From NCBI GenBank assembly GCA_902706205.1, contig CACSKA010000004.1, positions 365,546 through 429,545 of the forward strand: 64,000 nt of DNA, given 5' to 3'. Shown one piece after another: positions 41,205 through 51,760 of the stretch. Position 1 is the first letter of the stretch. Each line of letters starts with the position of its first letter. The DNA is from Chryseobacterium sp. 18061 (GTDB lineage: Bacteria; Pseudomonadota; Gammaproteobacteria; Enterobacterales; Enterobacteriaceae). The notes under the pieces are model-generated. The model did not search any database. It saw only the letters and a list, made by a program, of their open reading frames with translations, and was not told the origin of the DNA. The position numbers and the translations under genes are program-made.

Positions 41205-42389
41205 TTATTGGCTGGCTGCCGCCGTGTTGTGCTGACGGTGGCGGCTGACAAAGCCCAGTACCACACACATCACGAACACCACTGCATACAGGCCATTTGC
41301 GGTATGCAGCGCAGCCAGAGGGCCGCTGTGTGCCACAATCGGGCCGGTGACCACGAAGGTCAGCATGGTGCCGATTGTGCCGCAGGTCAGGACGAAGTTC
41401 ACCAGCTTCGGTGACACCACTTTGGTTTGCTGCGAGCCGAGGGTAATAATTGAGGTGTAAATGGCGCTGGAGAAGAAGCCCAGGGTCAGAATGAACCATG
41501 GCATGTGTTCCGGCGAACCGTTGATGAACAGATACATCAGCACAGTTGCCATGCCAGCCAGCACCATCAGAATGCGTTGCAGGTCAAAGAAACGCAGGAT
41601 GAAGCTAAACGCCCACATGCCGAACATGTAAGACATCCAGAAATCACTCACCAGCTGGCCCGCTTCACTCAGGCTCATGCCCAGGCTTTTCGCGTATTCC
41701 GGCACCCATGAGATAAAACCCAGCTGGCCGAGGATGTAGCACAGCGCCGCCACGGACAGGAACAGAACGCCAATACCCCATTTTTCTTTAGCGACCGGCT
41801 GCGCGCTCTGCTCGGCTTTTTTGCCCAGAACCGGGAAGTCACAGCCGAAAGTCAGGACGAAAATCGCGACGTACACCAGACCGATGCAGGCGTACACCCA
41901 ATACCATTCAATGCTACGTGCTAGCAGCCACGCGGCAACCATCGGAAAAATCATCCCCGCCATGCTGAAGAAGGAGTCGGTAAACAGCAGGCGTGCGCCA
42001 CGCTGACGGCCTTCGTACATGTGAGTGATGAGGAATGTCCCGATAGACATCGTAATCCCGCTGACCAGCCCCAGAACGAACATTGAGGCAGAGAACAATG
42101 CGAGGCTATGGCTGGTCATCAGACCGGCGACGGCAAGCACCATTAGGATGAAGCCGAAACGCAGCTGCGTTTTCAGTGGTACGATTTCCATCAGCCAGGC
42201 GTTCAGGAAGATAGAAATCAAGATCCCGGCGTTCAGGAAGGTGAAGGTGTTGCTCATGCTGGAAACTGGCAGGTGGAAATAATCGGCGATATTTCCCATC
42301 ACCATTCCGGTGACGATCACCAACGCGCCGGTAAGAGCGTAGGAGAAAAAGCTGATCCATGTGAGCTTGATGCGATTGCTGTTAGTCAT
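41205..42389 (-). CDS. tsgA: MFS transporter TsgA
   Basis: 394 residues, about twelve hydrophobic helices over its length, major facilitator fold. Matches E. coli/Salmonella TsgA, named for tellurite/selenite growth effects; the natural substrate is unknown. Converges on codA with a 9-bp gap and is divergent from ppiA. Confidence 0.95.
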   Translation of the reverse strand: MTNSNRIKLTWISFFSYALTGALVIVTGMVMGNIADYFHLPVSSMSNTFTFLNAGILISIFLNAWLMEIVPLKTQLRFGFILMVLAVAGLMTSHSLALFSASMFVLGLVSGITMSIGTFLITHMYEGRQRGARLLFTDSFFSMAGMIFPMVAAWLLARSIEWYWVYACIGLVYVAIFVLTFGCDFPVLGKKAEQSAQPVAKEKWGIGVLFLSVAALCYILGQLGFISWVPEYAKSLGMSLSEAGQLVSDFWMSYMFGMWAFSFILRFFDLQRILMVLAGMATVLMYLFINGSPEHMPWFILTLGFFSSAIYTSIITLGSQQTKVVSPKLVNFVLTCGTIGTMLTFVVTGPIVAHSGPLAALHTANGLYAVVFVMCVVLGFVSRHRQHNTAAASQ

Positions 42390-42577
42390 GACTGGCCTGT
42401 GAATAGAACTGTAAAACGCATTGACAATGCGTGGGGTGGACAGATTTTATGCATTAGAGTGACCGAGGCAAATGTTTATTCTGAAAACTATGAAATAATT
42501 AATAATACAAAGTGATTTTTGTCACATTTTTGCAGTTCCTCTTACACACCCCTCCAGGTTACAACTGTTTCTATTGC

Positions 42578-42592
42578 GTAAACTTTAGTAAA
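42578..42592 (+). promoter_or_regulatory. CpxR box upstream of ppiA
   Basis: Perfect tandem GTAAA-CTTTA-GTAAA 77 bp before the ppiA start. This is the CpxR recognition pattern; ppiA is a Cpx regulon member in E. coli. Confidence 0.8.
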
Positions 42593-42659
42593 AGGCTGGT
42601 CTGCGAGTCGAGAGCCTTTTAGAATCAAGCGATTCGCAGGCTCTCTCGTTCCCGTTTAA

Positions 42660-43241
<582 letters not shown>

Positions 43242-43309
43242 TCCTTCCAGACGCGGGCTGCTCAGCCCGCGTTATACTGGCCTTCCTGCGTAACCCGAAA
43301 TTGCCGCTT

Positions 43310-43435
43310 ATACTCGTCATATTTCACGCTGCATGTGCGTTGGCTACACCTGCTTGCCCCAGTCACTTACTTGAGTAAGCTCCTGGGGATTCGCCGGTTT
43401 GCCGCCTTCCTGCAATTTGAATTATTTAGAGTACA
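43310..43435. repeat. ERIC element, copy 2
   Basis: ERIC palindrome with core ccccagtcacttacttgagt then aagctcctggggattc. Outer arms tcatatttcacgctgcatgt and tgcaatttgaattatttaga. It lies between ppiA and the yhfG-fic fusion gene and ends about 35 bp before its ATG. It is closer to the ERIC consensus than copy 1. Confidence 0.92.
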
Positions 43436-43471
43436 TACTTGTGGCAAATCGGAACCGTCAGGGAGGTCCAG

Positions 43472-44071
43472 ATGAAAAAGCTCACCGATAAGCAAAAAAT
43501 CCGTCTGTGGGAACAACGGCGTGTTCGCTCGTTTGAGGCCAGCTGTCGGCTGGACGTGCCCGAACCCCACGCGCAGGACGCGCTCTTTGCACAGCGAGTC
43601 GCCACGCTTGAGCTTGGCCCGCTGCATCGCGGTTTGCCGTGGTTATGTGCCATTCACCAGCAGCTTTTCCAGGATGCCTGGGATTGGGCAGGTGAACTGC
43701 GTGAGGTTGATATTTCCAAGGGCGATACCCGTTTCTGCCATTTCGAGTACATTGAAAACGAAGGCAATGACCTGATGCAGGCTCTGGAAGATGAGCATTA
43801 CCTCGTCGGACTTGCCAAAGATGAGTTCATTAAGCGTCTGGCGCACTATTACTGTGAAATTAATGTGCTGCATCCATTCTTCGTCGGCAGTGGCCGGGCG
43901 CAGCGCGTGTTCTTCGAGCAGCTGTCGATCCACGCGGGCTACGTGCTGGACTGGAACGTAGTCGACCCGCAAACGTGGAGTCAGGCGAACCAGAGCGGGA
44001 CGATGGGGGATTTAGAGCCGCTGATAGCGCAGTTCACTAAAGTGGTGAGTGAAGCGCAGGAAACTGAGTAG
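43472..44071 (+). CDS. fic: YhfG-Fic fusion: antitoxin N-terminus joined to Fic AMP-transferase domain
   Basis: 199 residues from the ATG at 43472 (gggagg SD). Residues 1-28 ([20 protein letters not shown], then FEASCRLD) align with E. coli YhfG (FicA antitoxin). From about 40 on ([25 protein letters not shown]) it aligns with E. coli Fic from its codon 40 or so. The Fic motif [12 protein letters not shown] holds the catalytic-type His134 and, like E. coli Fic, has GSG in place of GNG. Lost are the C-terminal half of YhfG and the first 35-40 residues of Fic. The YhfG inhibitory motif S-x-x-x-E-G reads S24-x-x-x-D28-V29. No internal stop or frameshift is seen. Whether it is active, self-inhibited or dead is unknown. 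Confidence 0.85.
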   Translation: MKKLTDKQKIRLWEQRRVRSFEASCRLDVPEPHAQDALFAQRVATLELGPLHRGLPWLCAIHQQLFQDAWDWAGELREVDISKGDTRFCHFEYIENEGNDLMQALEDEHYLVGLAKDEFIKRLAHYYCEINVLHPFFVGSGRAQRVFFEQLSIHAGYVLDWNVVDPQTWSQANQSGTMGDLEPLIAQFTKVVSEAQETE

Positions 44072-44102
44072 AATAGCGCGGTTTGCTGTCACCGGAGCCG
44101 CT

Positions 44103-44666
44103 ATGATCCTGCTTATAGATAACTACGATTCGTTCACCTGGAACCTTTACCAGTACTTTTGCGAACTGGGTGCCGAGGTGCAGGTCAGGCGCAACGATGA
44201 CATCACGCTGGATGAAGTTGCCCGGTTGTCTCCTGCTAAAATCGTGATTTCCCCAGGTCCCTGCACGCCGGATGAGTCAGGGATTTCACGCGATGTGATT
44301 CGCCTTTACGCGGGCAAAATCCCTGTCCTCGGTGTTTGCCTCGGCCATCAGGCCATTGCGCAGGTTTTTGGCGCCACTATCGTGCGGGCAGCAAAAGTCA
44401 TGCATGGAAAAACCTCCCCGGTGACGCACACCGGTGCTGGCGTATTCGCCGGACTGAATAATCCTCTCACCGTTACTCGCTATCACTCGTTGGTCATTGA
44501 CCCGCCCACGCTGCCTGCGGAATTTGACATCACCGCGCTGAGCGAGACGGGCGAAATTATGGGGATTCGCCATTGCGAATGGGACCTGGAGGGGGTGCAG
44601 TTTCACCCAGAAAGTATCCTTAGCGAGCAGGGTCATCAGCTTTTGGAAAACTTCCTAAAGCGATAA
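44103..44666 (+). CDS. pabA: Aminodeoxychorismate synthase component II (glutaminase)
   Basis: 187 residues from the ATG at 44103 ([11 protein letters not shown]), the E. coli length; an upstream in-frame start at 44049 lies inside fic and was rejected. Class I glutamine amidotransferase: Cys79 in LGVCLGHQ and the HPE triad partners in VQFHPES near 168-172. Supplies ammonia to PabB for p-aminobenzoate/folate. 31 bp after fic. Confidence 0.97.
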   Translation: MILLIDNYDSFTWNLYQYFCELGAEVQVRRNDDITLDEVARLSPAKIVISPGPCTPDESGISRDVIRLYAGKIPVLGVCLGHQAIAQVFGATIVRAAKVMHGKTSPVTHTGAGVFAGLNNPLTVTRYHSLVIDPPTLPAEFDITALSETGEIMGIRHCEWDLEGVQFHPESILSEQGHQLLENFLKR

Positions 44667-44681
44667 TTCATCTTGCCATGA

Positions 44682-44720
44682 TGTGATTTATTATGCATAT
44701 TTAGTGATTATATTTTCATT
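44682..44720 (+). promoter_or_regulatory. Tandem ArgR boxes upstream of argD
   Basis: Two ARG-box-like sequences with cores tgatttattatgca (44684-44697) and tgattatattttca (44705-44718). They match 11 and 10 of 14 positions of tgaataattattca and are spaced exactly 21 bp start to start. That spacing is typical of ArgR operators with two 18-bp boxes 3 bp apart. Confidence 0.75.
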
Positions 44721-44722
44721 AA

Positions 44723-45964
<1,242 letters not shown>

Positions 45965-45968
45965 CGGT

Positions 45969-48041
45969 TTATGCTCGACGTTTAAGCCAGCTGCCGTGAT
46001 GTGGGCGCTGGCGCCAGGCCACTGACGAGATGGTATGCATCGAATTCAGATGGCCCAGAATGCGTTGTAAATGCTGTTCCATGGTGCTTAACGGCCCGTG
46101 GGAGAGCGCCTCCGGTGATTCCATGATATTCGCATCGCCGCTTCCCCCCGGTCCGTCATATTCCAGTCGCTGTTGGCAGCGCTGCAGAGCAATCTCGCAG
46201 GACTGCAAATAACGTTCGGCCAAATCTTCAGTCAGCATGTTGTGCTCGCGCGCCAGCGTCGTCATCGCGTTGATGTGTTCGACTATAAACTGGCTGTGCG
46301 TAACCCACAGCTTCATGTCTGCCAGATAATGCGAGTTAAAGCCGGGCTCTTGCATCGCCTGGTTCAGCGAGTTGAACAACGCGTTGTGCGCCTGATTCAC
46401 CCGCATCCGCTGATAGGCCAGCGTCGGAGCCTGAGGGTCGTTGCTGAGAATCAGTCGGATAGCCTCCTGATCCGCCTCCAGTGCTTGCTGGGCATTTTTG
46501 CGTAATAGCCCACTTTGCCACTGCGGCCACAGCCAGACCATCCCGCCGAAGGCAATCAGACAGCCAATCACCGTGTCGACAAAACGGGCCAGAATGAAAT
46601 GTTCGCCGTTCAGGGTCAGCAGCTGGATGGTGTAGACCGCGGTGACCGTAAAGCCTACCGTTGCCCAGCCGTAGCTCTTGCGAATGATCAAGTAGCTCGC
46701 CAGGGTAATGATTAACATTGACGCCAGCGTGTAGCCTTCCGGCACGTGAAAGTGCAGGGTGCCAGCGGCTATCACCAGCCCGGCCAGCGTGCCTGCCGCC
46801 CGGTGGAAAATCCTGACCCGCGTTGCGCCGTAGCCATTTTGCGTCACTAGCAGGACGGTCATCAGGATCCAGTACGGTTTCGGCAGATGCAGCGCCGCGC
46901 CCATCAGGCTGGCAATGCTGAGCATGACGCTGATTCGCGCCGCACTGCGCAACGCTGGGGATTTTAGCGACAGATAACTTTTCAGTGCGGCAAACAGCGG
47001 CAGGCGACGTTCGTTATCGGCCATCAGGTTGCGTGGATAGAGCGGCCGCTGAAGGCGTAGCACTCGGGCGATTCGACTGAAGTGCCAGGCGCAGAACTGC
47101 CCGACCGGGTTATCCGGATGCTGATGTGCGATTTTTTCCAGCGCGCCAATCTGCTTGTCCATGTTGAAACGTTGCGGAAATCGGTGGTAGAGGATGTCAT
47201 CCGCCATCACACGCAGGCGCGCCGCAATGGTCTGTGCATTCCAGCGGATCACCGCTTCAGCGTGGCTGCGTTCAACCAGTTTCTGCACTTCGGCGGGCTG
47301 ATGCAGGCTGACGGAAATGTGCTCCTGCAAATCGAGGCCAATCTGGAAGGCGCGCAGCAGGCGCTTATATTCATGGTTCTGATTGGCGGCCAGCATGTGC
47401 ATTTGCTGATAGCACAGGGTAATCAGGTCGACGGCCTTCTGCTGGCGGCTGAGTAATGGCGGCAGCGCTTTTTCCGGATCGGTATGCTGAGTCAACAGGC
47501 TGTATTTGGCTTCACAGTAATCGGCCAGCTGTCGATACAGCAGGCTTAGTGATTCACGTAGCGGCTGTTCGCGCCACATCCAGAACCAGAACCAGTTGAA
47601 CAAGCCATACCATAGTGTGCCGAGAGCGTAGATGAGCAGCGGCTCCCAGACCGGCATATTCCCCGCAAGGCTGAGCGTAAAGATGGCCGCAATGAGCGAG
47701 GCGGGCAGTAAACGGGCGTGAAGCGAACTGATTTCTGCAGTGACGCCGAGGATCAGCGCCAGCCCAGTCAGGATCAGCGGTAAAGGCACGGTATGCGCCA
47801 GCAGCAGCTGAACCGCGAGGCTACAGCCCGCAAACAGCGAGCCGCCAATTATCAGGCGTTTGAAGAAACGTTTATGCGGTGTGTCCAGCCCGGCGATGTT
47901 GCAGCAGGCGGGGACTAACGAGAACAGCAGACCGTACTTGAGGTAACCGAGCACCAAACCGATAGCCACGGGGGTACATAACACCAGCGTTTGCCGCAGT
48001 GCATAGTTAATTTCCGGGTGATAAATCAGCCTGCGCCACAT
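45969..48041 (-). CDS. yhfK: YccS/YhfK-family membrane protein (FUSC-like)
   Basis: 690 residues from the ATG at 48041 (MWRRLIYHPEINYALR), which matches E. coli YhfK. A longer reading from a TTG at 48077 would translate the crp terminator hairpin and was rejected. Two hydrophobic blocks of about five to six helices (about 15-160 and 375-500) alternate with cytoplasmic helical domains. This is the layout of the fusaric-acid-resistance/YccS group. Substrate unknown. No clear SD before the ATG. Confidence 0.92.
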   Translation of the reverse strand: MWRRLIYHPEINYALRQTLVLCTPVAIGLVLGYLKYGLLFSLVPACCNIAGLDTPHKRFFKRLIIGGSLFAGCSLAVQLLLAHTVPLPLILTGLALILGVTAEISSLHARLLPASLIAAIFTLSLAGNMPVWEPLLIYALGTLWYGLFNWFWFWMWREQPLRESLSLLYRQLADYCEAKYSLLTQHTDPEKALPPLLSRQQKAVDLITLCYQQMHMLAANQNHEYKRLLRAFQIGLDLQEHISVSLHQPAEVQKLVERSHAEAVIRWNAQTIAARLRVMADDILYHRFPQRFNMDKQIGALEKIAHQHPDNPVGQFCAWHFSRIARVLRLQRPLYPRNLMADNERRLPLFAALKSYLSLKSPALRSAARISVMLSIASLMGAALHLPKPYWILMTVLLVTQNGYGATRVRIFHRAAGTLAGLVIAAGTLHFHVPEGYTLASMLIITLASYLIIRKSYGWATVGFTVTAVYTIQLLTLNGEHFILARFVDTVIGCLIAFGGMVWLWPQWQSGLLRKNAQQALEADQEAIRLILSNDPQAPTLAYQRMRVNQAHNALFNSLNQAMQEPGFNSHYLADMKLWVTHSQFIVEHINAMTTLAREHNMLTEDLAERYLQSCEIALQRCQQRLEYDGPGGSGDANIMESPEALSHGPLSTMEQHLQRILGHLNSMHTISSVAWRQRPHHGSWLKRRA

Positions 48042-48053
48042 CAGGGAAAAGAC

Positions 48054-48086
48054 AAAAACGGCGTACTGCAGGGGCAATACGCCGTT
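48054..48086 (-). terminator. crp terminator
   Basis: Read leftward: aacggcgta, loop ttgcccctgcag, tacgccgtttttg, 9 bp past the crp stop. Classical hairpin plus U-tract, ending just before the yhfK ATG. Confidence 0.93.
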
Positions 48087-48094
48087 CAGCTAGC

Positions 48095-48727
48095 TTAGCG
48101 GGTACCGTAAACCACGATAGTTTTACCGTGGGCGGAGATCAGACTCTGATCTTCGAGCATTTTTAGAATACGGCCAACGGTTTCGCGGGAGCAGCCGACG
48201 ATCTGACCGATTTCCTGACGAGTAATTTTAATTTGCATACCGTCCGGGTGGGTCATTGCATCAGGTTGTTTCGCCAGATTCAGCAGAGTCTGTGCGATAC
48301 GACCGGTTACGTCGAGGAATGCCAGGTTACCTACTTTTTCAGAGGTGACCTGCAGACGACGAGCCATCTGAGAAGAGAGACGCATCAGGATATCCGGGTT
48401 TACCTGGATAAGCTGACGGAATTTTTTATAAGAAATTTCTGCCACTTCACAAGCGGTTTTCGCCCGAACCCAGGCACTACGCTCCTGACCTTCTTCGAAC
48501 AGGCCAAGCTCACCGATAAAATCGCCCTGGTTGAGGTAAGAGAGGATCATCTCTTTACCTTCTTCATCCTTGATGAGTACTGCAACAGAGCCTTTCACGA
48601 TGTAGTACAGCGTTTCTGCTTTTTCACCCTGGTGAATCAGCGTGCTCTTCGATGGGTACTTATGAATGTGGCAATGAGACAAGAACCATTCAAGGGTAGG
48701 GTCTGTTTGCGGTTTGCCAAGCACCAT
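48095..48727 (-). CDS. crp: cAMP receptor protein (CRP)
   Basis: 210 residues, apparently identical or nearly so to E. coli CRP. Cyclic-nucleotide-binding beta-roll (about 10-100, with [20 protein letters not shown]), long dimerisation helix (about 110-136), helix-turn-helix at about 168-190 ([20 protein letters not shown]). Global activator for catabolite control. Divergent from yhfA. Confidence 0.99.
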   Translation of the reverse strand: MVLGKPQTDPTLEWFLSHCHIHKYPSKSTLIHQGEKAETLYYIVKGSVAVLIKDEEGKEMILSYLNQGDFIGELGLFEEGQERSAWVRAKTACEVAEISYKKFRQLIQVNPDILMRLSSQMARRLQVTSEKVGNLAFLDVTGRIAQTLLNLAKQPDAMTHPDGMQIKITRQEIGQIVGCSRETVGRILKMLEDQSLISAHGKTIVVYGTR

Positions 48728-49033
48728 GCGCGGTTATCCTCTGTTATAAGCTGTCTCCAATGGCAGACACGACACTGCCACTGGCTTTGCAATCGTATCC
48801 TTCCCTGTGCCTGGGAAGTCGGCTGTCGGATTTTACTGCAGCCTGTAATGTGATGTTCTCTGCATACACGCATTACTTCAATGTATTACTGTTGCAGCAC
48901 GACTGTTTTAGCATAGCTTTTGTCGCCTGTCTCCTGGTGTCTCGCTTCAGCATGACGCGCGTCGCCTTCCGTTGCGAGAATTGTTATGTGCGCGTAATCT
49001 GTCAGGAAAATTGCTACTCGGGAGTTAACAAAT
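48728..49033. promoter_or_regulatory. crp/yhfA divergent intergenic region
   Basis: 306 bp with no credible gene. A CRP-half-site-like aatgtgatgttctctgcata lies near 48847-48866; E. coli crp is autoregulated from this region, so it is a candidate site. The crp promoter itself was not resolved. Confidence 0.45.
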
Positions 49034-49438
49034 ATGCAAGCGCGTGTGAAATGGGTTGAGGAATTAACCTTCCTGGGCGAGTCAGCTTCTGGCCACCAGA
49101 TTATGATGGATGGTAACTCTGGCGATAAAGCCCCAAGCCCGATGGAAATGGTGCTGATGGCCGCGGGCGGTTGCAGCGCGATTGACGTGGTGTCCATTTT
49201 GCAGAAAGGCCGTCATGACGTGACCGACTGTGAAGTGAAACTGACTTCCGAGCGTCGTGAAGAAGCACCGCGTTTGTTCACCCACATCAATCTGCACTTC
49301 ATTGTGACCGGTAATGACCTGAAAGAAGCGGCAGTGTCGCGTGCGGTGGATTTGTCTGCGGAGAAATACTGCTCTGTAGCGTTGATGCTGGAAAAAGCGG
49401 CGAAGATTACACACTCGTTTGAAGTGGTCGAAGCCTGA
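49034..49438 (+). CDS. yhfA: OsmC/Ohr-family protein YhfA
   Basis: 134 residues, E. coli length. OsmC-like fold with a conserved Cys in AAGGCSAIDVV (near 48) and a second Cys in KYCSVALML near 110, the positions of peroxidatic/resolving Cys in this family. Substrate unknown. Divergent from crp, convergent on prkB. Confidence 0.95.
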   Translation: MQARVKWVEELTFLGESASGHQIMMDGNSGDKAPSPMEMVLMAAGGCSAIDVVSILQKGRHDVTDCEVKLTSERREEAPRLFTHINLHFIVTGNDLKEAAVSRAVDLSAEKYCSVALMLEKAAKITHSFEVVEA

Positions 49439-49471
49439 TTGAGTGGCGGGGGCGTTACGCTGACCCGCCCT

Positions 49472-49502
49472 AAAAAATGATGCACGCCCGTTGGCGTGCA
49501 TG
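49472..49502. terminator. Terminator between yhfA and prkB
   Basis: Stem atgcacgcc-cgtt-ggcgtgcat; read leftward it is followed by cattttttag, so it mainly serves prkB, and it may also stop yhfA readthrough. Confidence 0.85.
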
Positions 49503-49505
49503 CGA

Positions 49506-50375
49506 TTAGCCTATCTTTTTTCCTTCCATCAACCGCTCGACCAGCGGTGACATAATCAATTCCATTGCCAGCCCCATTTTCCCACCCGGCACCACCAAGG
49601 TGTTCATGTGAGAAATAAACGAACCTTGCAGCATCGCCAGCAGCCAAGGGAAATCAATATCGCCCAGATTCTGGAAATGGATAACGACAAAGCTCTCATC
49701 CAGTGACGGAATGCCCTTTGCCGCAAAGGGGTTGGAGGTGTCGACGGTCGGCACGCGCTGGAAGTTGATATGCGTCCGGGAGAATTGCGGCGTAATGTAG
49801 TTGATGTAATCTTCCATCGATCGCACCACTGAATCCATCACCGCTTCACGTGAGTGACCGCGCTCGCTGGTATCGCGGGTCAGCTTCTGGATCCACTCAA
49901 GGTTAACAATCGGCACCACGCCCACCAGTAAATCGACGTGTTTCGCGACATCATTTTGTGGGGTTACCACGCCGCCGTGCAGACCTTCATAAAACAGCAC
50001 GTCGGTCGGTTCCGGCAACGGCTGCCACGGCGTAAAGGTACCCGGCACCTGATTCCACGGAACGGCTTCGTCGTAGGTGTGCAAATATTTGCGCGACTGT
50101 CCGGTTCCGTTCTGACCGTAGGTCATAAACGTATTTTCCAGCAGGCCAAAGTCGTTGGCATCTGGCCCAAAATAGCTGATGTGACGGCCCATATCGCGTG
50201 CTTTGCGGATAGCCATGTCCATTTCAGGACGCGTGTAACGGTGGAAGCTGTCGCCTTCTACTTCGGCGGCAGTAAGATTGAGTTGAGCAAAGATTTTACG
50301 GAAGGCGAGGCTGGTGGTGGTGGTTCCCGCCCCGCTGGAACCGGTTACGGCGATCACCGGATGTTTGGCAGACAT
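49506..50375 (-). CDS. prkB: Phosphoribulokinase-like protein PrkB
   Basis: 289 residues. P-loop TGSSGAGTTT at 11-20, conserved EGDSFHRYTRPEMD near 39, YEGLHGG near 128. Resembles Calvin-cycle phosphoribulokinase, yet no RuBisCO context exists here; its enteric role is not established. Followed leftward by the yhfA terminator; yheU lies upstream. Confidence 0.93.
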   Translation of the reverse strand: MSAKHPVIAVTGSSGAGTTTTSLAFRKIFAQLNLTAAEVEGDSFHRYTRPEMDMAIRKARDMGRHISYFGPDANDFGLLENTFMTYGQNGTGQSRKYLHTYDEAVPWNQVPGTFTPWQPLPEPTDVLFYEGLHGGVVTPQNDVAKHVDLLVGVVPIVNLEWIQKLTRDTSERGHSREAVMDSVVRSMEDYINYITPQFSRTHINFQRVPTVDTSNPFAAKGIPSLDESFVVIHFQNLGDIDFPWLLAMLQGSFISHMNTLVVPGGKMGLAMELIMSPLVERLMEGKKIG

Positions 50376-50414
50376 AGCTAACGACTCCCTGCATAAGCAA
50401 TGGTTTTATTATAG

Positions 50415-50633
50415 TCAGCCGTGGAATTGGGTACGGGGCATGATGTTGACCGTCTCGTGCAGTTCGGACCACACCAGAACGACATCCCCGCTTTTCAATT
50501 GTTGTTTTACGTCGGCGACCTTGTCTTCAAGCGAGCGTTCATGTTCACCATAATCGGTGCCTTCGCGCAACACAAAGCTTTCAATCAGGCTATCGAGCGT
50601 TTCGGGAGCCAGATCTTGCCAGGGAATAATCAT
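50415..50633 (-). CDS. yheU: UPF0270 protein YheU
   Basis: 72 residues from the ATG at 50633 ([13 protein letters not shown]), the E. coli length; upstream in-frame starts lie inside yheT. Conserved [13 protein letters not shown]. Function unknown. Overlaps the yheT stop by 4 nt, so coupled. Confidence 0.94.
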   Translation of the reverse strand: MIIPWQDLAPETLDSLIESFVLREGTDYGEHERSLEDKVADVKQQLKSGDVVLVWSELHETVNIMPRTQFHG

Positions 50634-51652
50634 AACGGGGTTCCTAACCAGCGAGTGAGCCAGGCGGGAATGCGTTTCTCCAGCCACATTTCAGGATGGC
50701 GCAGCGTACCGCCGACAAATCCGACATGACCGCCATACTCCGTCAGCTGGTATTGAATATTGGCCGGAAGCTCTTCCTGAGACGGAATCGAGTGATGATC
50801 CATAAACGGGTCATCTTTTGCATGAATGATGAGTGTTGGTTTGGTTATCTGGCTCAGTACCGGCATCGCACTGCATTGGCGGTAGTAATCAATCGCGTCA
50901 GCATAACCGTGGATTTTTGAGGTAATCAGATCGTCAAATTCACGAATACGACGCACGCTTTTCAGACGCTTCAAATCCACCGGCAACGTTCCTGGATAAG
51001 CCTTCAGTTTGCGAGATGCATTGGCTTTCAGCAGGTTCAGCAGATAGCGCTGATACACGCGGGAGAAGCCTTTATCCATATGGTAGCTACAGGCTTCCAG
51101 CATGAATGGCGCGGAGACGATAACTGCGGCATCGAGTGGCGTATTGTCGCCCTCTTTGGCCAGCAGACAGCCCAGCATGTTGCCACCCAGCGAATAGCCC
51201 ACTGCGGCCGTTGGGACGTCGCCAAATTCACGGCGCAGCCAGGAGAGGAACCAGGTGCCGTCTTCAGTTTCGCCTGAATGGTAGATGCGCTGAGCGCGGT
51301 TCGGTTCACCGCTGCAGCCGCGGAAATGCATCACCACCCCGAGCCAGCCGCGCTGCTGCGCCGCGTGAATCAGACCATGAGCGTAAGGGCTGTACAGGCT
51401 GCCTTCCAGGCCGTGAAAAACCACCAGGCGAGGCTTATGCCGTGCCTGATTCGGATCTTCACTCCATGCCAGATCGATAAAATCCCCGTCCGGAAGATCA
51501 AGACGCTGCCAGTGCGGGGTGAACAACACTTTACGACGGATGAGACGCGGTAACATGGTCTGCAGATGGCAGTTGCGCACGCCTGTCATTGGTACAAAGG
51601 TGTCGTTCTCTTCTGGAGGTACTTCAAAGTCTACTGGGGTTACCTGAGCCAT
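50630..51652 (-). CDS. yheT: Alpha/beta hydrolase YheT (AB hydrolase-4 family)
   Basis: 340 residues. Nucleophile elbow GYSLGG near 146, Asp in [11 protein letters not shown] near 266, and His in GGHVGF near 310, a complete catalytic triad pattern. HGLEGS near 78 marks the oxyanion loop. Likely esterase; substrate unknown. Upstream of yheU in one unit. Confidence 0.94.
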   Translation of the reverse strand: MAQVTPVDFEVPPEENDTFVPMTGVRNCHLQTMLPRLIRRKVLFTPHWQRLDLPDGDFIDLAWSEDPNQARHKPRLVVFHGLEGSLYSPYAHGLIHAAQQRGWLGVVMHFRGCSGEPNRAQRIYHSGETEDGTWFLSWLRREFGDVPTAAVGYSLGGNMLGCLLAKEGDNTPLDAAVIVSAPFMLEACSYHMDKGFSRVYQRYLLNLLKANASRKLKAYPGTLPVDLKRLKSVRRIREFDDLITSKIHGYADAIDYYRQCSAMPVLSQITKPTLIIHAKDDPFMDHHSIPSQEELPANIQYQLTEYGGHVGFVGGTLRHPEMWLEKRIPAWLTRWLGTPL

Positions 51653-51690
51653 ACCTTTACGCTGCTATCGTGAAAAAACGCTCTACTATA

Positions 51691-51713
51691 CCGTCATAAC
51701 ACCGTTATGACGG
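51691..51713 (-). terminator. Hairpin between yheS and yheT
   Basis: Perfect 10-bp stem ccgtcataac-acc-gttatgacgg. It lies between the yheS stop and the yheT start; on the leftward strand a T-tract (cgttttttc) follows about 16 bases later. Probably the yheS terminator, though the tract is distant. Confidence 0.6.
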
Positions 51714-51760
51714 ATATGTGTTTATGAAAATGAGCCGCTGTGCGCTTTCGATGAGTTAAA

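Noticed and set aside
48042..48077. 12-residue N-terminal extension of yhfK
   Set aside because: Uses a TTG within the crp terminator hairpin; the family starts at MWRRL.
49506..50375. Calvin-cycle phosphoribulokinase indicating carbon fixation
   Set aside because: PrkB-like proteins are widespread in heterotrophic enterics at this locus; no RuBisCO or cbb genes are nearby.
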